This document shows positions 47,891-59,010 of a stretch of 64,000 nucleotides of DNA, piece by piece. Where the stretch lies: assembly GCA_001692895.1 (NCBI GenBank), contig KV748182.1:3910341-3974340 (forward strand), given 5' to 3'. Positions within the stretch are counted from its first letter, which is position 1; each line of letters begins with the position of its first letter. The stretch is from Cenococcum geophilum 1.58 (Eukaryota > Ascomycota > Dothideomycetes > Gloniales > Gloniaceae). The position numbers were made by a program, and so were the translations under genes. The notes under the pieces are model-generated. The model saw only the letters and a program-made list of their open reading frames with translations, ran no database searches and was not told where the DNA came from.

Positions 47891-50800
47891 ATGGACGCTC
47901 CTACCTCAGTTACTCCTGCCGCCGCGCCCTAGGAAACTCTGTCAGTTAAATGGAAGGCTTACGAGAAGCTAAGAAATGAGAACGCGATTGCGGCAATGCA
48001 GGTAGCTATTTAATTAATCCCTCCTAAACACTTGCTTGAGCCGGAAGCTGGTAAGCACTACGAAACTTAAAACTTAGTAGTACAGCGCTTTAATAACTAC
48101 GCGTTCTCTTAAGGCCGCGAGCTCTATATAAGTGGTGGCTGAATTATATAGCGACTCTATATGAAATGTAAAGCTTATGGTGGAGAGACTTGTAACTATT
48201 AAAAGCTTACTAAGGATGACCGCTAGCGGCAGGATAAGGAAGGTTAATTACTTAGGCGGCTAAATAGAAAGATTTTAAAGAAGAATTGTCCCTATTACGT
48301 CTCTACTTACAAGTATATAGACGAAGGAGTTATTACCTAGGTTATAAAAGTCAATAATGGTATATATACCTGCGTAGCTATACTAAATCCTCTCTCTCTT
48401 CTAAAATACAGGAGCCGTTGGCTATAGTATGCAGCAACTATAGCGGAAGCCCTTAATTACTAAGCTGCCAATGCATCCGTAGGAGAGGTACGGCGGCTTC
48501 TATCCGCTAACAACTTGCCACTAATAAGTAGTCGCGACTACTGGAATATGGGAGGGTAAGTTCGTTAAGGTAAATAGATAGGAGGTGTAATAAAGCAGGA
48601 GCGATTTACGGAGCTCCATTCGGCTCTCCAACAAGCCGGCTTCTATACTTGCTTGCGTATCTATACGGAAGTTAATACTAAAATAGGTAAGCTTACTATC
48701 TCATTTAATAAGATCTAAGAGGTGGTAAGATTAAGGCAATAGCAAGATTAGGGCGATTATAATATCTAAGCAATAACAGGACCCCATTAAGAAGAACATT
48801 CCCCTTTATCTAGATTACTTGCCGGCCTTCTAAATAGGCGTATCTTATAGCTTTAAAGAAAGAACAGGAAAGGAATAAGTTACTACAGTAGATTCGGGTT
48901 TATTGGATAAACGACCTTCGGCCCTAATCCCGGCAGCATAAATAATGTGGCATTTTCCGGTATATCTAAGTTACAAATTAGTATGGTAGGATCCACTAAA
49001 TACAATAATCTAACCGTGCGGTAGCATGTCTCGGAGTACTTTGGTATTAAAGCGCCTGGGATATTTATTTGCTATCTACCACTGACTTAATACTAACTTA
49101 TTCTTCTCCCTAGGTAACCCTACCTCTTAAGTCCTTGTTTAACTTACCTTTGCAACTCCTAAATAAATTGCTTTTATACGTTGATTTACCTCTAGCTTCT
49201 ATATTTATACTAATACGACATTCTCTACAAACCAGCTCCGCATGCCGCTATTAACTATAATAACAACAATAAATACCGGCAAGACAGTTCTAATTATGCA
49301 CTTAATTATTATATCTAAGGCTAAGCAGGTGTTTAAAGAGATGCACAACTTTATAAATAAGTTTATATTCTACGATATACCCGTACTAAAAGTTTATATT
49401 GGCGATTAGGGAGCTAGCTTTATATTAGCTACCAAAAAGCTTATCTAGGAGGATATCCAGATGCAACTCTATGAGTGGCACGTTGTTAAAAATATTAAGA
49501 CTATATTAGTTAATAGTAGTAAGTACTTAAAGGAGAAACGGAAGACATTAGAGGACTTAATTTGGGCATATACTAAGTTAGAGAGTCCCGCCAAACTTGA
49601 AGCCAATTATAATATACTTATACGTTAACTTAACTAGCCAGAGGCTCTTAAAATTAAAGATCACTAGGGCCTAAGGGAGGCCTACTTTAATAGGGCTTAT
49701 ACTTGTCGTTATTGTAATCTCAGTGCCAATACCTTATAGAGGGGTGAATTAATTCACTTGGTGATAAAAGTAAGGTTATATAAGGACCTTACATTGCTAG
49801 AAGTCGTTAATTAGATTAAGTTGGTAATTAATAAAAAGTTTAAGGAGTATAAGAGATTAGAATATAAGGATTATAGGGAGTCTTTCCGGCTTTAAGATAC
49901 TTATATATTTTAGTTACTATAGGGTTAAGTAACTAATAAGGCTATTAGGCTTATATGGGATAAATAGGAAGTCGTTAAATCTAACTATAGACAGTTCGGC
50001 CAGCTCGCTAAGGACAGTAAGAAGTATAGGCCGCTTAAAAGCAATTACGTTATTACTTGCACGTATTAGCGACTCTTAGAGTTCTATATACGAAGATTTA
50101 ATACTAAGGACGGCTATAGTAAATACGGCTGCTATTTAGAGTAAGGCGACTGTAATCTTCCTGTTTGATATAGCCTCCTATATTATTATTAGATGGAAAA
50201 AGCTCTATAGAAATTAGTGTTATTGCCACTGAGCCTTCTTTACCCCTAATAGCTACTTAACGGGCCGTCTACTATTAGATTTAATTAGTAACTAAGTTAT
50301 AATACCTAACTTAGTCCCAACAATAAAGCTATTACTAACGGCAACCGCTTTAGTAATAACGGAGCAGATATAGCGTTAGGTGCGGCAACTGTAGTATATA
50401 ACGCAATTACTAAATTATACCCTACTAAGTAAGCAGAAGTTCTTATAGACTTATTTTAGCGGTAGACTTAACAACTTCTTTTTAAATTTAAAGGGGTGCG
50501 TAGAAAGGATAATATTATACTAGTAGAACTACCTAATCCGGTTTAGACTTTAAAGGTAGAGTTTAAGAAGAAGGGTAAGGCCAATAAGCGTGGTCTTACT
50601 GGCCTTAAGTAAGCTAAGAGGGCTGTAAAGCATAAAGAGTAGGCAAAACAATAGATATCTTAATAGAAGAAGAGGCAGAGATTAGTAGTAGGGGTTTATA
50701 AGGAGCTTGAAATATTATTAAATGCACTACCTGCATTAACTGCACCTGTAAGATTATAGTGCTTACTATAAGCGGCTGTTAATAAGCGGAAACGTTAGTT

Positions 50801-50950
50801 AACCTAGTTATTAACCTTATACGAATCCTCTTAAGAATAACCGTTAATGATGTTAAATATATTCGTCCGTCTATTTGGCTCACTATCTCCTATACTAGTA
50901 TCCTTTAGCCGGGACTCTAAAGATTCCGATAACTCTAACGACTCCCTTAT
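47891..50950 (+). pseudogene. MULE transposase relic
   Basis: ATG at 47891 follows a TATA-like TACATAAATA box near 47834. The first nonsense codon comes at codon 14 (TAG for CAG), and many TAR stops follow. The N-terminal FAR1/WRKY-like zinc region (FNNYAFS.GRELYI; MKCKAYGGETCNY) is at about 48090-48200. The catalytic core at about 49220-49480 has NTNQLRMPLLTI (after the first Asp), KVYIGD.GASFI (second Asp) and the LYEWHVVKNIKT segment with Glu, the DDE arrangement of MULEs. A degraded SWIM-like segment lies near 50060-50180. The transposase is not functional. Confidence 0.85.
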
Positions 50951-51340
50951 ATAGCTAAATACTTAGGACTTTAGGTCGTCGCAATTTGAGACATAAGCTA
51001 TAGTTATTCTACCTACGCGACTAAGTAATTAAGTGCACGGCAGGCTAAGCCTAGTTTGGAAATTATATACTAGCTCAGAGTTAACTAGAGACGTAGCCAT
51101 TTAACGTTATTTTGTAGCTTTAATAAATACGACCGTTCCTAACTAATAGTGGTGATTTATGGCTTACTACGTTACTCTATCCAAGTTACTACCTTACGCT
51201 GTATTTAATATGCATATAAAGAAGTTCTCTATAACTTGGCTAGACCCTGCTACTGATATTAATGATATTAGTGGGGGGTCGTCGATAACGTCCCTACGGC
51301 AAGATTTCTAGCGACACTATTTTTGACGATCGCGATCTCG

Positions 51341-51402
51341 ATTATTTGGGGTGTCTCTGTCACTGTAGTAGCCACTGTAGTGACAGAGACACCCCAAATA
51401 AT
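51341..51402. repeat. Perfect 24-bp-arm hairpin
   Basis: ATTATTTGGGGTGTCTCTGT plus CACT (51341-51364) is the exact inverse of 51379-51402, with a 14-nt spacer. It lies in an unmutated patch of the MULE 3' region. Arms carry GTGTCTCTGTCACT, close to the inverse of the 35-bp minisatellite core at 47078-47325. Confidence 0.95.
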
Positions 51403-52085
51403 TAACACTCCTGAACTTCGACACTACCCCGAGCACTGCGGCTCTCCTGCAGTGACCGAGCAGCCTTAACTTCCTTCTAATACTCGGCGCCGAGTCTCAT
51501 TGCATCGCCGCAGAGCCTCATGAGCCTTATTGCATTACCGCCGAGGCCCTTAGCCTAATTGGGTAGTAGAAGGTTATGGGTTTAGTTCCCATTAGTAGCG
51601 TGTTAAAAATATTAAAAAAAAAGGTTATTTTCTATTAAATTACGTATTAGTAAGGCTTTAAATTGATCATATTGTTCTTATCTTATTTTTAACGCCCTAA
51701 GTCATATTAAACCTATATATTTGCATCGTGGCCCAATGGGCCACTTAAGAACTTCGGGAAAAGTGGTATAATTACGTTGGGCTAGCTCCAAATTAAATTA
51801 AAGCAATTACAGAACTTACTATACCACTACGCCGCGGAGACTTTGCATTATAATACCTGCAATTTGATTGAATTATAACCCCTTCTAAACCTTATAATTA
51901 AATATTTTCACATATAACACTACGCTAAGGCTCACGATGTAGGTGCAGATCACGACTTAAGTATGGCTGAATTGCGACGCCGTAGCTCTGCCAATTAATT
52001 AATATATAGCTCTAAAATTAAGATCTACAACACTAAAAACAAGCTCCAAGCCACTGATTTTACATCGGCAGAATCGAACTTGGCA

Positions 52086-52138
52086 AAAGATTCGGGCAGT
52101 AAAGTTACTGCCAAGTGTTACTGCCCGGATCTTGGCCG
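52086..52138 (-). repeat. MULE right TIR (53 bp)
   Basis: Exact inverse of 47569-47621. Directly followed by GTGATGCCT (52139-52147). Confidence 0.95.
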
Positions 52139-52147
52139 GTGATGCCT
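52139..52147. repeat. MULE target-site duplication, right copy
   Basis: GTGATGCCT, the partner of 47560-47568. Confidence 0.92.
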
Positions 52148-52278
52148 TGCTGCGTCAATGTCCTTCCCCACAGAATCTGTGCCTTAGTCTCCAGCTTGGG
52201 GACACTAATGTGTTGCTCTGCTAACGTCTTTTGTGCTCGTAACCTTTCTCTTTAGCTGGCCTGAACTCTCCTAGTACC

Positions 52279-55200
52279 ATGGCCGAAACGGTGGAGGATT
52301 TGTTGAGCGAAGAATTTCTCCGAAAGCTGGACAAAATACTAGACGCCCTTGTGGTTGAAGTTATGGGCGAAGAGGCGGACAAGGGCTCTGATGAAGAGAC
52401 CGATAGAGATTTCTACAATATTCAAGGCGCGGACGAACAGGAATTGGAGGAAACATGTCTAGAGTTTGACTACGAGAACCCATCCACACTTTTCATGTTC
52501 TCAAAACGTCTGTACAACAGATACCGGACCTCCGAAGACGTCTCAATACGCCCTGAAAACCTCCTCAAAACAGCCATCATGTGCAATCGTGCAGCCCTAA
52601 AAAACTCGCCAACAGAGTTTGATCGCATTACAATTCTATACCGCCTCGTGCCGATGCTCAAGGACCTGTTCGATTATACTGGAGACAAGACGGACCTAGA
52701 CGAGGCTATCGAGGAAGCGAAAGAACTATTGGCCATGTCAAAAAGGTTGTCTGATGATGAGGAGGGGCAGGATATGCGCTTGGCTGCCATGGACGAGCTC
52801 GCCGCTGCGCTCGATCTGCGATATTCGGAGTACAATGGTGATCAGGATCTCAACGAGGCGTTCCAATTGGTCCAGGAGGCCCTCATATCGATTGACGATC
52901 TTACCGATCGGCTTGCCGAACGTCGGGCATCGCTCTTGATCATCCTTGCCCAGTTACATGAGAGATTCTATGAGAGAACCCGAAGCCTGTCTGAGATTGA
53001 CAAGGCCATTAAAGCTACAGAGGAGGTTGTTCGCTTGATGCCAAAAGACAGCCCGAACTGGGCGAGAGTTTTGAGCAATCTCAGCCGCAGGTTCCACAGC
53101 AAGTACGATCAGAGCCGCAAATTATCAGATCTCACCGAGGCCGTGAAACATGCTCGGGCAGCGGCTGATGTCAACCCGAGATTAGAAGATGTCCTCGCAG
53201 AATGCTTGAGCAGCCTTTCGGCCTCACTCGCGAGTCGATACGAAAGGACCAGAGACAGCAGAGATATCAATGATGCCAGAGATGCAGCACAGAGAGCCGT
53301 GGATCTGCCAGGTCAGAAAGGATTCGCCAGGGCAGCGTGGTTGAATGACCTTGTGAGGGTGTACTGCAGCCTGTATGTGTGTGAAGGGGAATTGGCCGAC
53401 GTGGATCAAGCCATCTCGCTTGCAAGACAGGCAGTTGACTTGTCCCCGAGGGGCGCCTACAAAAGGCTGGTCTCTTTACACCTGCTGTTTGTTGCCCTCG
53501 CTAAAAAATTCGAACGAAAACGAGATAATACAAGCCTCGAGGAAGCTACAGAAGCGGTGCAAGACATCATAACTTCCGCACCGAAAACGGTTCCTTCCCG
53601 CGCTCTTGCGTATGAGGCCCTGGGTTGGTTACTTCAGTGCCGTTACGAGGAAAGCCGCAACAGATTAGACCTCGACGAGGCTGTCAAAGCAGCTAGGCAA
53701 TCAGTCAAATTGGCACAAAAGGACGATCCAGTCTACGCCAGCGCCGTGAGCAACCTCGGATCCAGGCTGATCTGTCTGTACCAAACGAGTGGGGTGGAGG
53801 CTGATCTAGATAGTGCCATCGAACACTTCCGTCAAGCTGTACACCTGACGCCGAATGATGACAGTGATGCGGTGGTCCGCATTCAAAACCTTGCTACTGG
53901 ATTAAAGAATCGATGCATTCGCACCGGCGAGCAAGACAGGAATGAGGCGCTCGCTCTGTTCACAGAAGCAAGTCGCAATCCCCATGGCCTTCCGCTCAAT
54001 CGAATTGAGTGTGCTCGAGGTGCCATTGCAATCCTAGTTCATAAAAAAGATTGGACTGAGGCAGGTACGCTCGCGGAGGAGGCACTGAAGCTTGTGCCCC
54101 TAGCGTGTCGTCGCTATATGAGCCACGAGGACCAGCAGTACGTTATCATTCAAGTTTGCGGTCTTGCTGCCGATGCGGCGTCACTGAGTCTCTTGGAGAG
54201 ACAAGTCGAAAAGGCTCTGCAGCAGCTCGAGTTTGGCCGTGGGATCCTCCTCGGTTACATGATCGAGGATCGAAGCGACCTGATGGCACTCAGAAAAGAC
54301 CACGAGGACCTAGCGAGACGCTACGAATTCCTTCGCCTTAGGGTGAATGCGGAGGAGCTTGAGGGCTATCGCACAACAACGCTTCCCGGGGATATCGCTG
54401 GAGAGTGGAGCGAGGGGATTCAGGGTCAACTGATAAGCGAATGGAGAGAAGTAATTGCGAGAGAACTCGCCAAGGATCGAAGGGAAGCTCTCCAAGAGAT
54501 TCAGGACTGTGTCGATAAGATCCGGACTGTTCGGGGGTACGAACGGTTCCAGATGGCTCCAGAGATGGACGAGTTGAAAGAGCAGGCCGTCGAGGGTCCA
54601 ATTGTGGTGGTGAATATCTCTGAAATCAGTAGTGATGCCATCATCCTCACGCTCAATGGTGCCAAGGCACTTCGCCTTTCCGTGCCGCCACTAGAAAACG
54701 CGCCTCTCTCTATCCGACAGAAGTACTGGGCGCACGCATCGATACGTAGGAGGGCTGTCGATGACGGCAACCGGCCTATCATGAGCGCAGACGACCCTCA
54801 GACTGATTCGAGCTCCAACGAATACTCGTGGCTGTGGACCAGTTGCGTGAAACCGGTGCTCGACCAGCTCGAGGCCATGGGTTTCCTGAGCTCCGATCTC
54901 GCCCAGCCCCCTCGTGTTTGGTGGATCGGTTCTGGCATCGCCAGTTCTTTTCCGTTTCACGCCGCTGGCGTTGACTTCGGGAGCAAATCGGTAGAGAACA
55001 CGCTCAACAGAGTCGTCCCCTCGTACACTACCACCATCAAGGCCCTCGCCTATTCCCGATCCCGTGCTTCTATGTATACCGTGGAAGACGCCATGGATAA
55101 CAAGGTCGATTCCATTCTCCTCGTCACCATGCCGACAACGCCCGGCCAGAGGGATCTGCCCGGCGTCGACGCCGAGAGTGCCGCCATCCAAAAGGCCTGC

Positions 55201-55734
55201 AAGGGGTTTTATTCTATTGATGAATTACGGCTCCGAACCGCCAGAGACGTTCTCAAGAAGCTGACCGAGTCAAGCGTCACTCACTTTGCGTGCCACGGAT
55301 CATCGGATCCCACGGAACCCTTTAAAAGCCACCTACTGCTGCAAAAGGAAGTCAACGGCAAACTAGCAGTCGACAAGCTGACCATGTCGGCGATTTCGAA
55401 AGAGGCAGCAGAGCGGCGGTTGCTGATTGCTTTCCTTTCGGCATGCTCGACGGCGGAGATCAAGGCGAGCCAGTTCGCCGACGAGGGTCTCCATCTCGCT
55501 AGCGCTTTCCAGATGGCCGGATTCGAACATGTTATAGGAGCCCTCTGGTCGGCTAACGATGCCGCCTGCGCTCGCATCGCAGAAGAGTTCTACAGAGAGC
55601 TGATTAGGAGTGGCACGGGGCAGCTGACGCCGAGAGTGATAGCAGAGGCGCTGCGGCATGCAGTAATGTGCGTTCGTGCTGAGCCACACAGTAAGCCTTC
55701 TCTATGGGCACCTTTCATTCTTCTTGGTGCCTGA
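52279..55734 (+). CDS. TPR-CHAT protein, 1151 aa
   Basis: Intact intronless frame; ATG context ACCATGG. Residues 1-65 are acidic. About ten TPR-like helical units spaced about 47 residues apart follow (unit cores near 140, 191, 239, 286, 331, 375, 421, 465, 511 and 555; for example DLDEAIEEAKELL and DLDEAVKAARQSVKL). Residues 610-830 are helical, and the CHAT domain fills about 840-1151. The catalytic dyad is H1006 in THFACHGSSDP and C1056 in FLSACSTAEIK, followed by HLASAFQMAGFEHVIGALW. CHAT is a caspase/separase-like (clan CD) protease fold; in bacteria TPR-CHAT proteins act in defence by cleaving partners once triggered. No RIP stops. The MULE end lies 140 bp upstream, so the promoter may be altered. 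Target unknown. Confidence 0.93.
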   Translation: MAETVEDLLSEEFLRKLDKILDALVVEVMGEEADKGSDEETDRDFYNIQGADEQELEETCLEFDYENPSTLFMFSKRLYNRYRTSEDVSIRPENLLKTAIMCNRAALKNSPTEFDRITILYRLVPMLKDLFDYTGDKTDLDEAIEEAKELLAMSKRLSDDEEGQDMRLAAMDELAAALDLRYSEYNGDQDLNEAFQLVQEALISIDDLTDRLAERRASLLIILAQLHERFYERTRSLSEIDKAIKATEEVVRLMPKDSPNWARVLSNLSRRFHSKYDQSRKLSDLTEAVKHARAAADVNPRLEDVLAECLSSLSASLASRYERTRDSRDINDARDAAQRAVDLPGQKGFARAAWLNDLVRVYCSLYVCEGELADVDQAISLARQAVDLSPRGAYKRLVSLHLLFVALAKKFERKRDNTSLEEATEAVQDIITSAPKTVPSRALAYEALGWLLQCRYEESRNRLDLDEAVKAARQSVKLAQKDDPVYASAVSNLGSRLICLYQTSGVEADLDSAIEHFRQAVHLTPNDDSDAVVRIQNLATGLKNRCIRTGEQDRNEALALFTEASRNPHGLPLNRIECARGAIAILVHKKDWTEAGTLAEEALKLVPLACRRYMSHEDQQYVIIQVCGLAADAASLSLLERQVEKALQQLEFGRGILLGYMIEDRSDLMALRKDHEDLARRYEFLRLRVNAEELEGYRTTTLPGDIAGEWSEGIQGQLISEWREVIARELAKDRREALQEIQDCVDKIRTVRGYERFQMAPEMDELKEQAVEGPIVVVNISEISSDAIILTLNGAKALRLSVPPLENAPLSIRQKYWAHASIRRRAVDDGNRPIMSADDPQTDSSSNEYSWLWTSCVKPVLDQLEAMGFLSSDLAQPPRVWWIGSGIASSFPFHAAGVDFGSKSVENTLNRVVPSYTTTIKALAYSRSRASMYTVEDAMDNKVDSILLVTMPTTPGQRDLPGVDAESAAIQKACKGFYSIDELRLRTARDVLKKLTESSVTHFACHGSSDPTEPFKSHLLLQKEVNGKLAVDKLTMSAISKEAAERRLLIAFLSACSTAEIKASQFADEGLHLASAFQMAGFEHVIGALWSANDAACARIAEEFYRELIRSGTGQLTPRVIAEALRHAVMCVRAEPHSKPSLWAPFILLGA

Positions 55735-56125
55735 GGCTCGATGGTGTCTTATTTAGCTTCATTTCTTTTTTTTTGTTCCCGCCATATTGAAGTGCTTGTA
55801 TTGCTTAGTCGTGGCACCGCAAAACCAATAAATCGCCGAGAACTTTAAAAGTTGCCTAACTTTATAGCTTTATTAAACTGCAACAACTCATTCCTTTAAA
55901 AATTTAAGTGGCTTATATAATTGAGCTGGTTGTAATATATTATACTAATATTTTTATTATTTTATATAATTTTAGGGTTGTTGTGTATTTAAGCTGTAAA
56001 CAAGACGACTTCTTTGTGGTGCCACTTTTCCTGGCAACCGCGTGGCTGCCACAACGGAGACGGTTCTTCCGTGCCGGCTTGGCACCTCAGTAGCCAGCTG
56101 AGCAGCAGGGCTACTTAACCATCTA
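55735..56125. other. 3' flank of the TPR-CHAT gene
   Basis: Contains a T-rich run at about 55764-55775 and AATAAA at about 55828, suitable as a polyadenylation region. The AT-rich part near 55855-55980 resembles repeat DNA. No ORF is supported. Confidence 0.45.
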
Positions 56126-56334
56126 TCTACGGAGGACTGCGCGAAAAGCGATTTCCCCTTCCTTTTTGGGATCAGCGATTTTCCCCCATAAGGTTGCCTA
56201 TAAGGACGCTGACGTTTGGGCGGAAACCGCCCAAAATCTTGTTGCTTAGGCCCGTAACTCTGGGGCCTTATAGGGGGCAGCCACTAGTCCTAAAAAGGAA
56301 GGGGAAAATCGCTTTTCGCGCGGTCCTCCGTAGA
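56126..56334. mobile_element. MITE (209 bp) with ~45-bp TIRs and TA duplication
   Basis: Left TCTACGGAGGACTGCGCGAA...; right inverse TCTACGGAGGACCGCGCGAA... The arms match for about 45 bp with two or three differences. TA flanks both ends (56124-56125 and 56335-56336). No coding capacity. It is GC-rich and not RIP-mutated, so it is young or too short for RIP. Confidence 0.85.
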
Positions 56335-56649
56335 TATCGATCGATTCCATCCATATGCCACGTTCATGCCTACTGTGTACGTGCACAACAAAATCAAAAT
56401 CAAATCAATCTGTGGCCGCCTTCCGATCCCTGGCTTCCGATCCCTAGCCTAGTTTGGATTGTAAGTAATGGCGTTCCACGCTAATCTTGCAACTAAAAAT
56501 TTCCCTACATTGCTTTCACTTCTGATACTTTGCAATTGTTAATATGAATTCGCAACTAATTAGTGGCCCAAAGATTTATTAAGCTGCCGGTTTCTGTATA
56601 CTTAAGTTCCCGCATGTTAAACCCCTTGCTTTTTATTGGAATGCTATAA
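56335..56649. other. No feature seen
   Basis: Mixed-composition sequence between the MITE and the Lys2 relic. A short repeat CTTCCGATCCCTGGCTTCCG is present near 56420. No gene seen. Confidence 0.4.
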
Positions 56650-58755
56650 TTACCAGATCCCACTATAGACCTTAACTGGTCCGGTTACGTTGGTTTAATT
56701 TAGTGGCATTTTAGTAAGGTTGTAAAGAAACATCCGGACCGAATATATGTGGTAGAGACAAAGTTGTTAGAAGCTCCCAAGAGGAGATTTACCTATAAGC
56801 AGATCTACAAAGCATTAAATATTCTAGCACACTACCTCTATAACACAGAAGTTACCAATGGAGATATTGTTATGATTTGGGTATATCACTTAGTTAACTT
56901 GGTTGTTAGTATAATAGGCACACTAGTATAGTTTTCCTTCCTTTTGCAATTTTTATCTCCCAACCTATTAATATACTAACTTCACTCTTTCCTTCTTTCT
57001 ATAAGGCTTCTATAGTAATGCTAAGTATCCTTAATCTAGCCTACCCACCAACGAGACAGAAGATCTATCTTAAGGTCGCTTAGCCCTATATATTGGTTAA
57101 TATTGCAAGGGTAACAGATAAGGCAGGACCTTTGGCCCTAATTATATAAAGGTATATTAATAAGGAGCTCCAGCTAAAGGTTAAAGTTCCTTTACTACAC
57201 ATTAGTGATAGTAGTGTCCTATCTAGAGATAAAGTTGGTAATAAGGATTTATTTACCCAGGTTAAAATAAAGGCTTCTTTACCGCCTAATACATAGGTAG
57301 GCCCCAATAGCGCGCCTATGCTCTTTTTTACTTCTAGTAGCAAAAGAAGGCCTAAAGAAGTACTTAGCCGCTATTTCAGTCTCACTAAGTACTTTAGCTA
57401 GATAGCCAAGACATTCCAGCTTAATTTAGAGAGTCGGTTCACTCTTTTATTAGGTATTACACATAATCCCATGCAAAGAGATATCTTTATACCTCTGTTT
57501 CTTAAAGCATAATTGTTAGTTCCTTTAAAGGAGGATATTTAGCATTAGAAGCTTGTAGAATAGATGCGTAAGCATAAGCCAATAGTTATATCTGACGCCT
57601 ACTATAGGCTAAGTTCTTGTCAGTAGAGCAATAGCAAAATTTCTATCTCTAGATAGGGCTTTCTTTATTAGCAATGTTCTTACAATAAGAGATTATAGGA
57701 GTCTGCGGGAACTCGCGGTTAACGCCAATATACTTAACCTTTTTAGTACCACCGAGACGCAGTAGGTAGTAAGCTACTATAAAATACCAAGCCTAGCAAA
57801 GGATTCTAACTTCTTAGACAAGCTAAAAGATACTGTACTAGCTAGGAAGGGTATAAAGAATATATAGCTTCTTATTGTAAATTAGGAAGATTGGACTAAG
57901 CTATATAAGGTTAGAGAAGCAGGAGAGATTTATATCTATGCTGCTAGTCTTACTAAAGGTTATAAGGGAGATTAGGCATTAAACGACCAGAAGTTCCTTA
58001 TAAATTAGTTTGTGGACAATAAGATATAGGTAGAAGCTAATAATAAGAACAGTAAAGGTAAATTGTGGAGAAAATACTATAAGGGACCGTAAGATAGGCT
58101 TTATTAGACTGGGGACCTAGGTAGATACCTAAAGTCTAGTAATATAGAGTGTATAGGACGCGTAGACGACTAAGTTAAGATTCGTGGTTTCCAAATTAAG
58201 CTTAATAATATTAACAGCAACTTACGCCAGAACACCTTAATTAGAGACTGTAAGACACTTATCTAGAGAGATAGAAACAAGGAACTAATACTTGTTAGCT
58301 ATATTATACCAGAGCTAAAGGAATAGGCCTAATGGCTTAAAGCTTAAGGCCTAGAGGGCGTTAAAGATAAAGGAACTGACATTGGTCCTACAAAGGTCTA
58401 TTCTAAGAAGTTTAGGTAGATGTAGACAGAGGTACGGGACTACTTAAAAGGTCGTTTACCCAGCTATGCAGTGCCAACTATTTTTATTGTCCTTAATAAG
58501 CTGCCGCTTAATCCTAATAGGAAGGTTAATAAGCCAAACCTCCCCTTTCTTGATATCGCGGAACAGATAGAAGAGGCTTCGGGCGAGGATTTGAAGAGAT
58601 GGGAGTCGCTGACGGAAACTGAGCGAACTATTGCAACCAAGTGGGCTGATCTTATTCGTGGTCTTAACGCAAAGACTGTTATAGGGAGAAGCCATGGCGG
58701 CCAAACGATGGGAGAGGAACTGTTGATGCATGCTATGCGGGACGCGATCAGGTAA
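56650..58755 (+). pseudogene. lys2: Alpha-aminoadipate reductase (Lys2) adenylation-domain pseudogene
   Basis: The frame LPDPTIDLNWSGYVG at 56650 is the Lys2 adenylation-domain start. Then come DRIYVVETKLLE, FTYKQIYKALNILAH and VMIWVYHLVNLVVSIIGTL. An 80-nt intron (56926-57005) is retained, so this is not a retrocopy. Later parts include the adenylation core (LFFTSSSKRRPKEV near 57325), QLNLESRFTLLLGITHNPMQ, RTGDLGRYL-like sequence near 58110, GRVDDQVKIRGF near 58160 and PTIFIVLNKLPLNPNRKVNK (about 58471). A frameshifted carrier-domain start (GRSHGGQTMGEELLMH) ends it. TAR stops and an indel are spread over 56650-58545. Lys2 reduces alpha-aminoadipate in lysine synthesis; the true gene must be elsewhere. 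Confidence 0.88.
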
Positions 58756-59010
58756 GGGTACGTTCGGTTGCAAATCGGCTCCATATCATATTTGTTGCGC
58801 GTATTTTAGTGTCGCCCGTTTTGTAATAAGTGGCGGCTACTATCGTAGCTCATTTGAATCTGTAATTGAGCTGATCGTTTGGTGAGCTTCTATATGAGGC
58901 TCCAGATTTGGCTTCGCACAATGCGTGATTGACGTCGGCGGGCGATTTAAGTGAGCTCCTCTTTGCCACCAGGCCTCTATCACGACTCCCTACTTTAGTA
59001 TAGTAATAGA
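58756..59010. other. Unmutated spacer
   Basis: About 250 bp of normal-composition sequence between the Lys2 relic and a copia relic. No gene is seen. Confidence 0.4.

Larger units (their letters stand above)
47569..52138 (+). mobile_element. Mutator-like (MULE) DNA transposon with perfect TIRs
   Basis: 4570 bp bounded by 53-bp inverted repeats with no mismatch (47569-47621 and 52086-52138) and a 9-bp target duplication. It encodes one transposase relic (47891 to about 50950). The body is heavily RIP-mutated between about 47925 and 51250. The ends (47569-47920 and about 51255-51600 and 52040-52138) are not. The right end lies 140 bp before the ATG of the TPR-CHAT gene, so the insertion separated that gene from its former upstream DNA. 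Confidence 0.92.

Noticed and set aside
54691-55191. Minus-strand frame of 166 codons
   Set aside because: Antisense to the intact TPR-CHAT gene; no domain and typical of shadows in GC-rich coding DNA.
56650-58755. Interpretation as a non-ribosomal peptide synthetase
   Set aside because: The adenylation domain matches Lys2-specific motifs from its start, and no condensation domain is present.
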